From Thermoleophilaceae bacterium (lineage in GTDB: Bacteria > Actinomycetota > Thermoleophilia > Solirubrobacterales > Thermoleophilaceae), in assembly GCA_013696905.1 (NCBI GenBank), contig JACCXP010000142.1:1-11372 (forward strand): a stretch of DNA of 11,372 nt, read 5' to 3'. The notes under the pieces are model-generated. The model saw only the letters and a program-made list of their open reading frames with translations. It had not been told where the DNA came from and searched no databases. The translations under genes were made by a program, and so were the position numbers. Shown here in pieces: positions 1 through 6,382 of the stretch. Each line of letters starts with the position of its first letter. Positions within the stretch are counted from its first letter, which is position 1.

Positions 1-1502
1 AGGGCGACGTCTCCGCGGGCACGACCAGCTGGTCGACGCGTTTGATCCATGGCGGGCTTCGTTACCTCGAGCACTACGAGGTGCCGCTGGTGCGCGAGTC
101 GCTGCGCGAGCGCGAGCGACTGCTGCACACGGCCCCACACCTGGTCAAGCCGATCTCGATGCTGATCCCGATCTACGCGGACGACAAGCGCGGTCCCCGG
201 CTGGTCCGGCTCGGGATGCTGGCCTACGACGCCCTGTCATTCGACAAGAGCCTCGACCGCCACCACATGCTGAGTGCGAAGGAAGCGCTCGAGCGCGAGC
301 CGGGGCTGAACCCCGACGGCCTGAGGGGAGCGGCCGTCTACTACGACGCGCAGGTCGAGTATGCCGAGCGACTGGCGCTCGAGAACGCGCTGTCCGCCCG
401 GGCAGCGGGTGCAGCGGTGCTCACCTACGCGAAGGTCGAGCGCCTTGTCGTCGAGTCGAACGTGGCCCGCGGCGTGGAGCTCACCGACCTGCTCGGCGGC
501 GGCGCGCACACCGCTCGCGGCGAGGTCGTGATCAACGTGGCCGGTCCCTGGGTGGACGCCGTGCTGCGTGGCTCCGGCCGCTCCGCCGAGCGCATGATCG
601 GCGGCACCAAGGGAAGCCACATAGTGGTCGACCCCTTCCCGGGCGCGCCGTCCGAGGCCCTCTACGTCGAGGCGCGCGACGGCCGCCCGTACTTCATCGT
701 GCCGTGGAACGACCTTTACCTGATCGGCACCACCGACGAGCGCTACGAGGGCGACCTCGATCGGGTCGTCGCCGACGACGAGGAGATCGACTACCTCGTG
801 GCAGAGACGAACCGCGTGATCCCAGGCGCCCGGCTCACGGGCGACTCGGTGCTCTTCTCCTACGCCGGTGTGCGGCCGCTTCCGCACGTGGGCGACGGCG
901 TCGCGGGGGGCATCACGCGGCGCCACGTGATTCACGACCACGCGCCCGACCTGGCGGCGCAGCTGATCTCGATCGTCGGCGGCAAGATCACGACGTACCG
1001 CAACCTGGCCGAGCAGACGGTGGACATGGTCTTCGAGAAGCTCGGGCGGCGCAGCCCGCGCTGCCAGACCCATGCCGTGCCGCTGCCAGGCGCGCCGGTC
1101 GGGGACCTCGACGACTTCTCGGCGAACTTTCGCGCCTCGAGCGGGCTCGACGAGGCGACCGCGCGGCGCATGCTGCGCGTCTACGGCGCGCGCGCCTCCG
1201 AGGTGCTCGAGGCCGCCGGCGACGAAGCGGCGCTGCTCGAGCCGATCGGCGGCGAACCGGGGACGCTCGGCGCCGAGGTGGTGCATGCGCTGCACCGGGA
1301 GGGCGCCGAGACCCTCACCGACGTCCTGATGCGCCGCACGATGATCGGGCTCGGCCGCAGCGCCGGCGTCGGGCCCGACCGGGCGGCCGCGGAGCTCGCC
1401 GAGCGCTACTGCGGATGGGACGAGGCGAGGGCGGAGCGCGAGGTGGCCGCATACCGGGCCTACGTGGAGCGCTACCGGCCCCGGAGCGGAGCCGAGGCGT
1501 GA
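1..1502 (+). CDS. glpD: Aerobic glycerol-3-phosphate dehydrogenase, 5'-truncated by window edge
   Basis: This FAD-dependent enzyme oxidises sn-glycerol 3-phosphate to dihydroxyacetone phosphate and passes electrons to the membrane quinone pool. The reading frame is open from base 3, with no start in the window. The TTG at 42 is simply the Leu of the conserved LIHGGLRYLEHYE signature, so the gene begins upstream. In numbering of the visible 499 residues, INVAGPWVD (about 177-185), GSHIVV (204-209), IGTTDE (241-246), SYAGVRPL (286-293) and GGKITTYR (326-333) are all canonical GlpD blocks. A DAO_C-type C-terminal helical domain follows from about residue 368 and contains RRTMIGLG. Together with about 500 residues in E. 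coli GlpD, this suggests only the N-terminal FAD-binding tip is missing. One oddity is that the usual SSRSTKL/SASSKL segment reads TSWSTRL, with a Trp at a normally small or basic site. It lies 55 bp upstream of the DhaM-type phosphotransferase and is probably co-transcribed with it. Confidence 0.95.
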   Translation, partial: GDVSAGTTSWSTRLIHGGLRYLEHYEVPLVRESLRERERLLHTAPHLVKPISMLIPIYADDKRGPRLVRLGMLAYDALSFDKSLDRHHMLSAKEALEREPGLNPDGLRGAAVYYDAQVEYAERLALENALSARAAGAAVLTYAKVERLVVESNVARGVELTDLLGGGAHTARGEVVINVAGPWVDAVLRGSGRSAERMIGGTKGSHIVVDPFPGAPSEALYVEARDGRPYFIVPWNDLYLIGTTDERYEGDLDRVVADDEEIDYLVAETNRVIPGARLTGDSVLFSYAGVRPLPHVGDGVAGGITRRHVIHDHAPDLAAQLISIVGGKITTYRNLAEQTVDMVFEKLGRRSPRCQTHAVPLPGAPVGDLDDFSANFRASSGLDEATARRMLRVYGARASEVLEAAGDEAALLEPIGGEPGTLGAEVVHALHREGAETLTDVLMRRTMIGLGRSAGVGPDRAAAELAERYCGWDEARAEREVAAYRAYVERYRPRSGAEA

Positions 1503-1544
1503 GGCCCCCTTCAGGGTGAGCGTCGCCTCGGCCACCCGGACGCG

Positions 1545-1551
1545 CGGAAGG
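1545..1551 (+). promoter_or_regulatory. Shine-Dalgarno for the dhaM-type gene
   Basis: GGAAGG at 1546-1551 sits six bases before the GTG at 1558. An in-frame TGA at 1555-1557 lies directly before that GTG, so 1558 is the earliest possible start. The conserved DhaM strand (GIVIVSHS) begins at residue 3. The start is therefore well determined despite being GTG. The 55 bp between glpD and this gene shows no other clear signal. Confidence 0.7.
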
Positions 1552-1557
1552 CGTTGA

Positions 1558-4074
1558 GTGGTCGGCATCGTGATCGTCTCGCACAGCGCGGCCATCGCCG
1601 CGGGGGTGGTGGAGCTCGCTCGCGAGATGGGGGGCCCCGACGTGGCGCTCGAGGCGGCGGGCGGCATGGACGAGCCCGGGCATCCGCTCGGCACCGATGC
1701 CGTGCTCGTCATGGCGGCGATCGAGCGTGCCGAGAGCGGTGGCGGCGTGCTGGTGCTGATGGACCTCGGCAGCGCGGTGATGAGCGCGGAGGCCGCCCTC
1801 GAGCTGCTGCCGGAGGGGCGGGTCTCGGCCGCGCTGCTGTGTGAGGCCCCGCTGGTCGAGGGTGCAGTCGCGGCTGCGGTCGCGGCTCGTGGCGGTATGG
1901 CGCTCGATCAGGTGGCCGTGGAGGCGCGCGGCGGCCTGCGCGCGAAGGCCGCCCATCTGGGCGTCGAGGTGGAGGTCGTCGAGGGCGCAGCGGGTCTGGT
2001 GCAGGGCGAGCGGCCCGTCGTCGAGGCGCGGATCACGATCACGAGCGCGCACGGCCTGCACGCGCGGCCGGCGGCGCGCTTCGTGCGCACGGCGAGCGGT
2101 TTCGATGCGGAGGTCGAGGTCACGAACGTCGCGACCGGCAGGGGCCCTGCGAGTGCCCGCAGCCTGAACGCCCTCGCGACGCTCGCCGTCAGGCAGGGGC
2201 AGGACCTGCTGGTGCGGGCCGCCGGACCGGCCGCGAGCGAGGCGCTTGCCGCGCTCGAGGCACTCGCCGCGAGTGGCTTCGGCGAGCGCCATGGTCCGGC
2301 TGAGCCGGCCGGTCCGCCCCGCGAAGGGCTGCCGGTGGGCCCGCTTGAGGGCGACCCCCCGCCCGCGGGCAGCGCGCTGCAGGGCCTTCCCGCTTCTCCC
2401 GGCCTGGCGGTCGAGCGTGCCCGCCGCTACGACCGGTCCGAGCTCGAGCCGCCGACCGACTCCGCCGGTGAGCCCGACGCGGAGTGGCAGGCGCTCGAGC
2501 TCGCTCTCGTGCGGGCGCGGAGCGATATCGAGCAGCGCCTCGGCACCGCCCTGCGCCGCAGCGGCGAGCACGATGCGGCCATCTTCGACGCCCATCTGCT
2601 GATGCTTGAGGACGGCGCCATTCTCGAGCCGGCCCGGCGCTCGGTCGAGGGCGGCGTCAACGCGGCGCGGGCCTGGAGCGCCGCCGTCGCCGAGGCGGCG
2701 GCAGCCCTGCGCGAGGCTGGCGACTCCTACGTGCAGGCCCGCGCCGACGACGTCGAGGACGTCGGGCGCACGGTGCTCGGGCACCTGCTGGGCACGGCGG
2801 GGGTAGGTCCCGTCGTCGAGTCTCCGTGCGTGCTCGTCGCCGCCGACCTCGTGCCCTCGGAGACGGCGTCGCTCGACCCCGAGCTCGTACGCGCCGTCGT
2901 CACCGCCGGCGGCGGCCTCAGCTCCCACTCGGCGATCCTCGCCCGCTCGTTCGGGATCCCCGCCGTCGTCGGGCTCGGCGCCTGCGCGCTCACGATCGCC
3001 GACGGCACGCTCGTCGCGGTCGACGGCGAGGCCGGGCTCGTGCACGTGGATCCGGACGCTGCGCTCCTAACCGACTTCGAGCGTCGCACGCGCGATCGCC
3101 GGGAGGCCGAGCGCGACGCGCAGGAGCGCGCGCACGAGCCCGCCCTCACAGCCGACGGAAGACGGATCGAGGTGGTGGCCAACGCTGGCTCGAGCGATGA
3201 CGTCGCGCGCGCACTCGCGGCCGGCGCCGAGGGAATCGGGCTGCTGCGCACGGAGTTCCTGTTCACTGAGCGAGGCGACGCGCCGGGAGAGGAAGAGATC
3301 GAGGCCGCCCTACGCGCCGTCGCTTCGGCGCTCGCCGGGCGCACCTTGATCGTGCGCACGCTCGACGCGGGTGCCGACAAGCCGCTGCGCTACCTGCCCC
3401 AACCCGAGGAGGACAACCCGTTTCTCGGCGTGCGCGGCATTCGCCTGACGCTCGCGGAGCCCGAGCTCTTTTCGACTCAACTCCGCGCGATCGTGCGTGT
3501 GGCCGCCGACCATCCGCTCAAGGTGATGTTCCCGATGGTGGCGACGCTCGGCGAGCTGCGGCGCGCGCGAGCACTGCTCGACGAGGCCCGCGCCGTCGTC
3601 GCGCGCGAAGGGGTGGCGGCACCCGACCGGCTCGAGGTGGGGGTGATGGTCGAGGTGCCTTCGCTTGCCCTCTGCGCCGATCGCTTCGCCGCGGAGGTCG
3701 ACTTCTTCTCGCTCGGGACCAACGACCTGGCGCAGTACACGATGGCCGCGGAGCGCGGGAACCCCCGTGTCGCCGACCTGCCGGACGGACTACAGCCCGC
3801 GGTGCTTGACCTGATCAGGCGGGTCGTCGAGGCCGCCGAGGCACGCGGCCGCTGGGTTGGGGTCTGCGGCGAGCTCGCGGGCGATCCGCTGGCCGTGCCG
3901 GTGCTCGTCGGCCTCGGTGTGCGCGAGCTGAGCGCGAGCGCGCCGGCGCTTCCGCTCGTCAAGCGGGCGGTGCGATCGCTGTCGTTTCCGGACGCCAGGG
4001 CGCTCGCCACGTCTGTCCTCGGCCTCGACTCGGCCGCCGCGGTGCGCGATCTCCTGCGCGGCGACCGGGGCTGA
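1558..4074 (+). CDS. dhaM: DhaM-HPr-Enzyme I fusion phosphotransferase
   Basis: This 838-residue protein joins three phosphotransferase-system modules. Residues 1-150 are a DhaM/EIIA-mannose-fold domain, with the expected phospho-acceptor His9 in VSHS, plus LVLMDLGSA and APLVEGAV. Residues 155-240 are HPr, with HGLHARPA carrying His168; Ser202 aligns with regulatory Ser46. After a Pro/Gly-rich linker, residues 275-838 form a full-length Enzyme I: phosphohistidine His457 in GGLSSHSAI, PEP-barrel blocks GIGLLRTEFLF and RTLDAGADKP, GTNDLAQY, and catalytic Cys770 in VCGELAGD. By family knowledge, DhaM takes phosphate from PEP and re-phosphorylates ADP bound to DhaL, so that DhaK/DhaL can phosphorylate dihydroxyacetone. 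E. coli DhaM carries only a partial EI domain, whereas this protein has all the catalytic elements to run from PEP by itself. dhaK and dhaL are not in the window and could lie upstream of glpD. It starts at GTG and is cytoplasmic. Confidence 0.93.
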   Translation: MVGIVIVSHSAAIAAGVVELAREMGGPDVALEAAGGMDEPGHPLGTDAVLVMAAIERAESGGGVLVLMDLGSAVMSAEAALELLPEGRVSAALLCEAPLVEGAVAAAVAARGGMALDQVAVEARGGLRAKAAHLGVEVEVVEGAAGLVQGERPVVEARITITSAHGLHARPAARFVRTASGFDAEVEVTNVATGRGPASARSLNALATLAVRQGQDLLVRAAGPAASEALAALEALAASGFGERHGPAEPAGPPREGLPVGPLEGDPPPAGSALQGLPASPGLAVERARRYDRSELEPPTDSAGEPDAEWQALELALVRARSDIEQRLGTALRRSGEHDAAIFDAHLLMLEDGAILEPARRSVEGGVNAARAWSAAVAEAAAALREAGDSYVQARADDVEDVGRTVLGHLLGTAGVGPVVESPCVLVAADLVPSETASLDPELVRAVVTAGGGLSSHSAILARSFGIPAVVGLGACALTIADGTLVAVDGEAGLVHVDPDAALLTDFERRTRDRREAERDAQERAHEPALTADGRRIEVVANAGSSDDVARALAAGAEGIGLLRTEFLFTERGDAPGEEEIEAALRAVASALAGRTLIVRTLDAGADKPLRYLPQPEEDNPFLGVRGIRLTLAEPELFSTQLRAIVRVAADHPLKVMFPMVATLGELRRARALLDEARAVVAREGVAAPDRLEVGVMVEVPSLALCADRFAAEVDFFSLGTNDLAQYTMAAERGNPRVADLPDGLQPAVLDLIRRVVEAAEARGRWVGVCGELAGDPLAVPVLVGLGVRELSASAPALPLVKRAVRSLSFPDARALATSVLGLDSAAAVRDLLRGDRG

Positions 4075-4107
4075 TCGAGGCGCCCTGCGGCAGGAGGTCT
4101 GACCGGA

Positions 4108-4113
4108 TATGGT
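4108..4113 (+). promoter_or_regulatory. Possible -10 hexamer for the DksA-like gene
   Basis: TATGGT lies 36 bp before the ATG at 4150, which would give a leader of roughly 30 nt containing a GGAG Shine-Dalgarno (4137-4140). No convincing -35 is seen. A GGTCTG direct repeat (4096-4101 and 4111-4116, 9 bp apart) overlaps it and could be an operator half-site pair or chance. The 75 bp gap after dhaM is the only other place a promoter or terminator for this gene could be. Confidence 0.3.
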
Positions 4114-4149
4114 CTGTGGCGGGGCCGGGAACACCTGGAGCAAGATGCG

Positions 4150-4476
4150 ATGGAACTAGACGCCGAGTTGATCGAAGCGCGCCTGCGCGAGCGAGCCCAC
4201 GCGTTCGGACGGGGGCGCAGCGTGGCACAGCCCGACCGCGGCCCGGCCGAGCGGACGAGCGCGTTCGCGCCACCACGCCAGCACCCGGCGGCCCCCCGCC
4301 GTCCCATGGGCTTCAGATGGGCGGCGGCCGCCGCCGCCAGATGCCTCGACTGCGCGAGCGAGATCGCGTCGGAGCGGCTGGCGGCGATGCCCGGCGCGGC
4401 GCGGTGCATGGGGTGTCAGCGCTCGTTCGAGCGCGGCGCGGGCACCGGCCTGGGGCAAGTAACCTCGAACAGATGA
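4150..4476 (+). CDS. Small DksA/TraR-type C4 zinc-finger protein
   Basis: This 108-residue protein has a C-terminal C4 zinc finger with Cys65, Cys68, Cys86 and Cys89. The spacing CX2C-X17-CX2C matches that of E. coli DksA, and the sequence between contains the family-like EIASERLAAMPGAARC segment. Members bind RNA polymerase in the secondary channel and alter promoter response, often with ppGpp. Here the N-terminal part is only a short charged helix (residues 1-20), then an Arg/Pro/Ala-rich segment to about 55. The long two-helix coiled coil with the acidic DxxDxA tip found in DksA is absent, so polymerase regulation is not assured. It could be a zinc-ribbon protein with another partner. The start is supported by GGAG nine bases upstream. 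The stop overlaps a following ATG as ATGA (4473-4476). Confidence 0.7.
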   Translation: MELDAELIEARLRERAHAFGRGRSVAQPDRGPAERTSAFAPPRQHPAAPRRPMGFRWAAAAAARCLDCASEIASERLAAMPGAARCMGCQRSFERGAGTGLGQVTSNR

Positions 4477-4511
4477 GTGACCTCACGAGCAGCGCGCAGG
4501 CGTGCCGCTAG
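4473..4511 (+). other. Twelve-codon open frame joining two genes (possible leader peptide or frameshift remnant)
   Basis: An ATG overlaps the stop of the DksA-like gene (ATGA) and opens a frame reading MSDLTSSAQACR, ending in TAG at 4509-4511. That end overlaps, out of frame, the GTG start of the next gene at 4502. It could be a tiny coupling peptide that carries ribosomes to the poorly marked GTG. It could also be the true N-terminus of the downstream protein, separated by an insertion/deletion, or chance. Nothing in the peptide itself identifies it. Confidence 0.2.
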
Positions 4512-4717
4512 CCGCCGCACGAGCGGTCCGCGCGGCGCGCCGGCTGTACCCGCTCGCGGTGGTCGCATATCGGCGCTGGCAGACGCTGTCGCCCGCGGAG
4601 AAGGAGCGCTACCTCGCGATGGCGCGCCAGTACGCCAACCGTGGACGCGGCGCTGTCGACCAGGCACGCGCCCGCAGGCGCGGCGGCGGGCCTCCGGGTC
4701 CTCCGGCGCGCTCCTAG
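4502..4717 (+). CDS. Small basic protein of unknown function (71 aa)
   Basis: I do not recognise a named family. The 71-residue product is strongly basic. It has an Arg/Ala-rich N-terminus, then a Tyr/Trp-containing helix (YPLAVVAYRRWQTL), a charged segment (SPAEKERYLAMARQYANRG) and an Arg/Gly/Pro tail. The middle looks like a real folded helical segment rather than a frame shadow, because aromatic and acidic residues are balanced. The stop codon falls exactly against the stop of the convergent glutaredoxin gene (CTAG at 4714-4717), which fits a genuine gene end. GTG at 4502 is the only reasonable start, but its only purine-rich site (GCAGG) is one base away. Translation may depend on coupling with the upstream gene 25 bp before. 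It has no transmembrane segment. Confidence 0.5.
   Translation: MPLAAARAVRAARRLYPLAVVAYRRWQTLSPAEKERYLAMARQYANRGRGAVDQARARRRGGGPPGPPARS
4714..4717. other. Convergent overlapping stop codons (CTAG)
   Basis: The plus-strand small gene ends with TAG at 4715-4717 and the minus-strand glutaredoxin gene ends with TAG at 4716-4714. Both use the same CTAG tetramer, so there is no intergenic space for a terminator. Confidence 0.7.
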
Positions 4718-5124
4718 CGCAGCCGGTTCTCGAGCCCGAGCGGTGCTGACTGCGGCGCCTCGGCCGCCGGCGCCTCTGGCGCCTCGTCCGCAGCCGGCTG
4801 ATCGGTGCCGAGCAGCTCGGCGAGCTCGCCGGTCTCGTACATCTCGGTGACGATGTCCGCCCCGCCCACGAGCTTGCCGTTGACGAACAGCTGCGGGATC
4901 GTCGGCCAGCCCGAGAGCTCGGAGAGCTCTTGACGGATGCGGGGGTCAGGCAGAATGTCGAGCGCGGCGTAGCGCACGTCGAGCGCGCCGAGGGCGGCGG
5001 CCGTGCGCGCTGAGAAGCCGCACATCGGCTGGTTGGGCGTGCCCTTCATGAAGAGCATCACCTCGTTCTCCTCGATCGACTTCTCGAGGAACTCGCGGAT
5101 CTGAGTCTCGGTGGTGTCGGTCAT
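4714..5124 (-). CDS. grxD: CGFS-type monothiol glutaredoxin (Grx4/GrxD family)
   Basis: This protein binds a [2Fe-2S] cluster at a dimer interface using its active-site Cys and glutathione. With BolA partners it takes part in Fe-S trafficking and iron sensing. Numbered from the ATG at 5124 (136 aa), the fold is complete: Lys27 in MKGTP, active site CGFS at 35-38, WPTIPQLFVNG at 73-83 with the cis-Pro, and GGAD at 87-90. Another ATG lies three bases upstream at 5127 and overlaps the bolA stop. The Shine-Dalgarno GGAGGG touches that ATG but is three bases from 5124, which is why I prefer 5124. About 28 residues beyond the normal end form an Ala/Pro/Glu-rich tail (108-136), unusual for a family of about 110 residues. 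It is translationally coupled to bolA. The gene end overlaps that of the small plus-strand gene. Confidence 0.93.
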   Translation of the reverse strand: MTDTTETQIREFLEKSIEENEVMLFMKGTPNQPMCGFSARTAAALGALDVRYAALDILPDPRIRQELSELSGWPTIPQLFVNGKLVGGADIVTEMYETGELAELLGTDQPAADEAPEAPAAEAPQSAPLGLENRLR

Positions 5125-5357
5125 CATCCCTCCGGGGTGGAAGTCTTCAGGGACAGCGCGTGGATCGGACCGCCGATCTCCGTGCCGAAGATGTCGTAGA
5201 CGAGCTTGTGCTGGTCGATCCGTGACAGGCCGGCGAAGCGGTCCGAGACGATCTCGGCACGGAAGTGGTCGCCACCGCCGGTGAGGTCCTGGATCTCGGC
5301 GCGAGCGCCCGGCAGGGCGCCCTCGATTCTATCTTTCAGCTCCGTCGCGGTCGGCAT
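5124..5357 (-). CDS. bolA: BolA/IbaG-family protein
   Basis: This 77-residue protein of the BolA superfamily partners with monothiol glutaredoxins in a mixed [2Fe-2S] complex. The frame contains the family core: GGGDHFRAEIVS with His31, the RIDQHKLVY segment, and IHALSLKT with His66. The ending KTSTPEG resembles the KTYTPEEW end of IbaG-like members. The ATG at 5357 gives the normal BolA length. The frame stays open further upstream to 5561, but that part overlaps the divergent Fe-S carrier gene antisense and has no BolA homology. The TGA stop overlaps the start of the glutaredoxin gene (ATGATGA), a textbook coupled BolA-Grx4 pair. A -10-like TATCTT lies 11 nt upstream of the ATG and no Shine-Dalgarno is present, so it may be leaderless. 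Confidence 0.92.
   Translation of the reverse strand: MPTATELKDRIEGALPGARAEIQDLTGGGDHFRAEIVSDRFAGLSRIDQHKLVYDIFGTEIGGPIHALSLKTSTPEG
5128..5133 (-). promoter_or_regulatory. Shine-Dalgarno inside the bolA end, for the glutaredoxin gene
   Basis: Read on the minus strand, GGAGGG forms the last codons of bolA and is followed at once by ATGATGA. The first ATG (5127) has no spacing from it and the second (5124) has three bases, so the second start is favoured. The bolA stop TGA lies within the same seven bases. Confidence 0.6.
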
Positions 5358-5368
5358 CGGTTCAGCAA

Positions 5369-5374
5369 AAGATA
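5369..5374 (-). promoter_or_regulatory. Predicted -10 of bolA-grxD
   Basis: On the minus strand the hexamer is TATCTT, 11 nt before the bolA ATG, leaving room for at most a few leader bases. No good -35 is visible; CATTGT-like bases lie about 17 bp upstream. It shares a 48 bp region back-to-back with the promoter of the Fe-S carrier gene. Confidence 0.4.
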
Positions 5375-5390
5375 GCGGCGCTCTGCTCGC

Positions 5391-5396
5391 TACAAT
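5391..5396 (+). promoter_or_regulatory. Predicted -10 of the A-type Fe-S carrier gene
   Basis: TACAAT is a strong match to the sigma-70-type -10 consensus (TATAAT) and stands out in this GC-rich sequence. Only nine bases separate it from the GTG at 5406, and there is no Shine-Dalgarno, so transcription probably starts at or within a few bases of the GTG (leaderless). No clear -35 is seen. Confidence 0.5.
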
Positions 5397-5405
5397 GCAT
5401 CTTCC

Positions 5406-5746
5406 GTGGTCCAGCTCACAGACATAGCCGCCCAGAAGGTGACGCAGTTCCTGTCCTCCGAGCAAGTCGATGGCGCAGGCCTGCGGGTGGGCGTCAAGGG
5501 CGGAGGCTGCTCGGGCTTCCAGTACCAGCTCGCGCTCGACGAGTCGAAGGCCGGCGACCACATCTTCGAGGATCGCGGCGTGCGGGTGATCGTGGACGAG
5601 GCGAGCCTGGAGCTCGTCGACGGCTCGATCGTCGACTACCAGGAGAGCCTGATGGGAGCCGGGTTCGAGGTCAAGAACCCGAACGTCGTCGCCGCCTGCG
5701 GCTGCGGGTCGTCGTTCCGCGTGGCGGACGAAGAGCCAAGCTGCAG

Positions 5747-5750
<4 letters not shown>
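5406..5750 (+). CDS. erpA: A-type iron-sulfur cluster carrier (ErpA/IscA/SufA family)
   Basis: This 114-residue scaffold/carrier delivers Fe-S clusters to apo-proteins. The three invariant cysteines are present: Cys35 in GGGCSGFQY, and Cys98 and Cys100 in CGCGSSF. They are preceded by the NPNVVAA strand and the family's YQESLMGAGFEVKNPN block. The C-terminus adds a short acidic tail with an extra Cys. Whether it is ErpA, IscA or SufA cannot be settled from sequence alone; I use erpA because no isc or suf genes are visible nearby. GTG at 5406 is the start that gives the family's usual N-terminus (VQLTDIAAQKV). It is transcribed divergently from bolA-grxD, so a complete carrier/chaperone set sits around one 48 bp control region. 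Its TAG stop overlaps the stop of the DNA glycosylase gene. Confidence 0.93.
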
Positions 5751-6373
<623 letters not shown>

Positions 6374-6382
6374 CCTACTGCC

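Noticed and set aside
237..1712. Long minus-strand open frame opposite glpD
   Set aside because: It is antisense to strongly conserved GlpD motifs, its translation is Arg/Ala/Gly/His-rich without any domain, and such frames are routine at this GC content.
1315..3045. 576-codon minus-strand open frame opposite the DhaM-HPr-EI gene
   Set aside because: It is low-complexity Arg/Ala/Gly translation, antisense to catalytic motifs of the real gene. GC-rich third positions leave few stops.
4081..4095. CCTGCGGCAGG inverted repeat after dhaM as a terminator
   Set aside because: The stem is five bases with almost no loop and no T-tract, so it is too weak to list as a terminator.
3477..4409. Minus-strand frame across the end of the EI domain and the DksA-like gene
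   Set aside because: Its composition is Ser/Arg/Ala noise, and it spans the intergenic gap and two better-supported plus-strand genes.
5358..5561. N-terminal extension of BolA
   Set aside because: It would be antisense to the Fe-S carrier gene and double the normal BolA length. ATG at 5357 fits the family.
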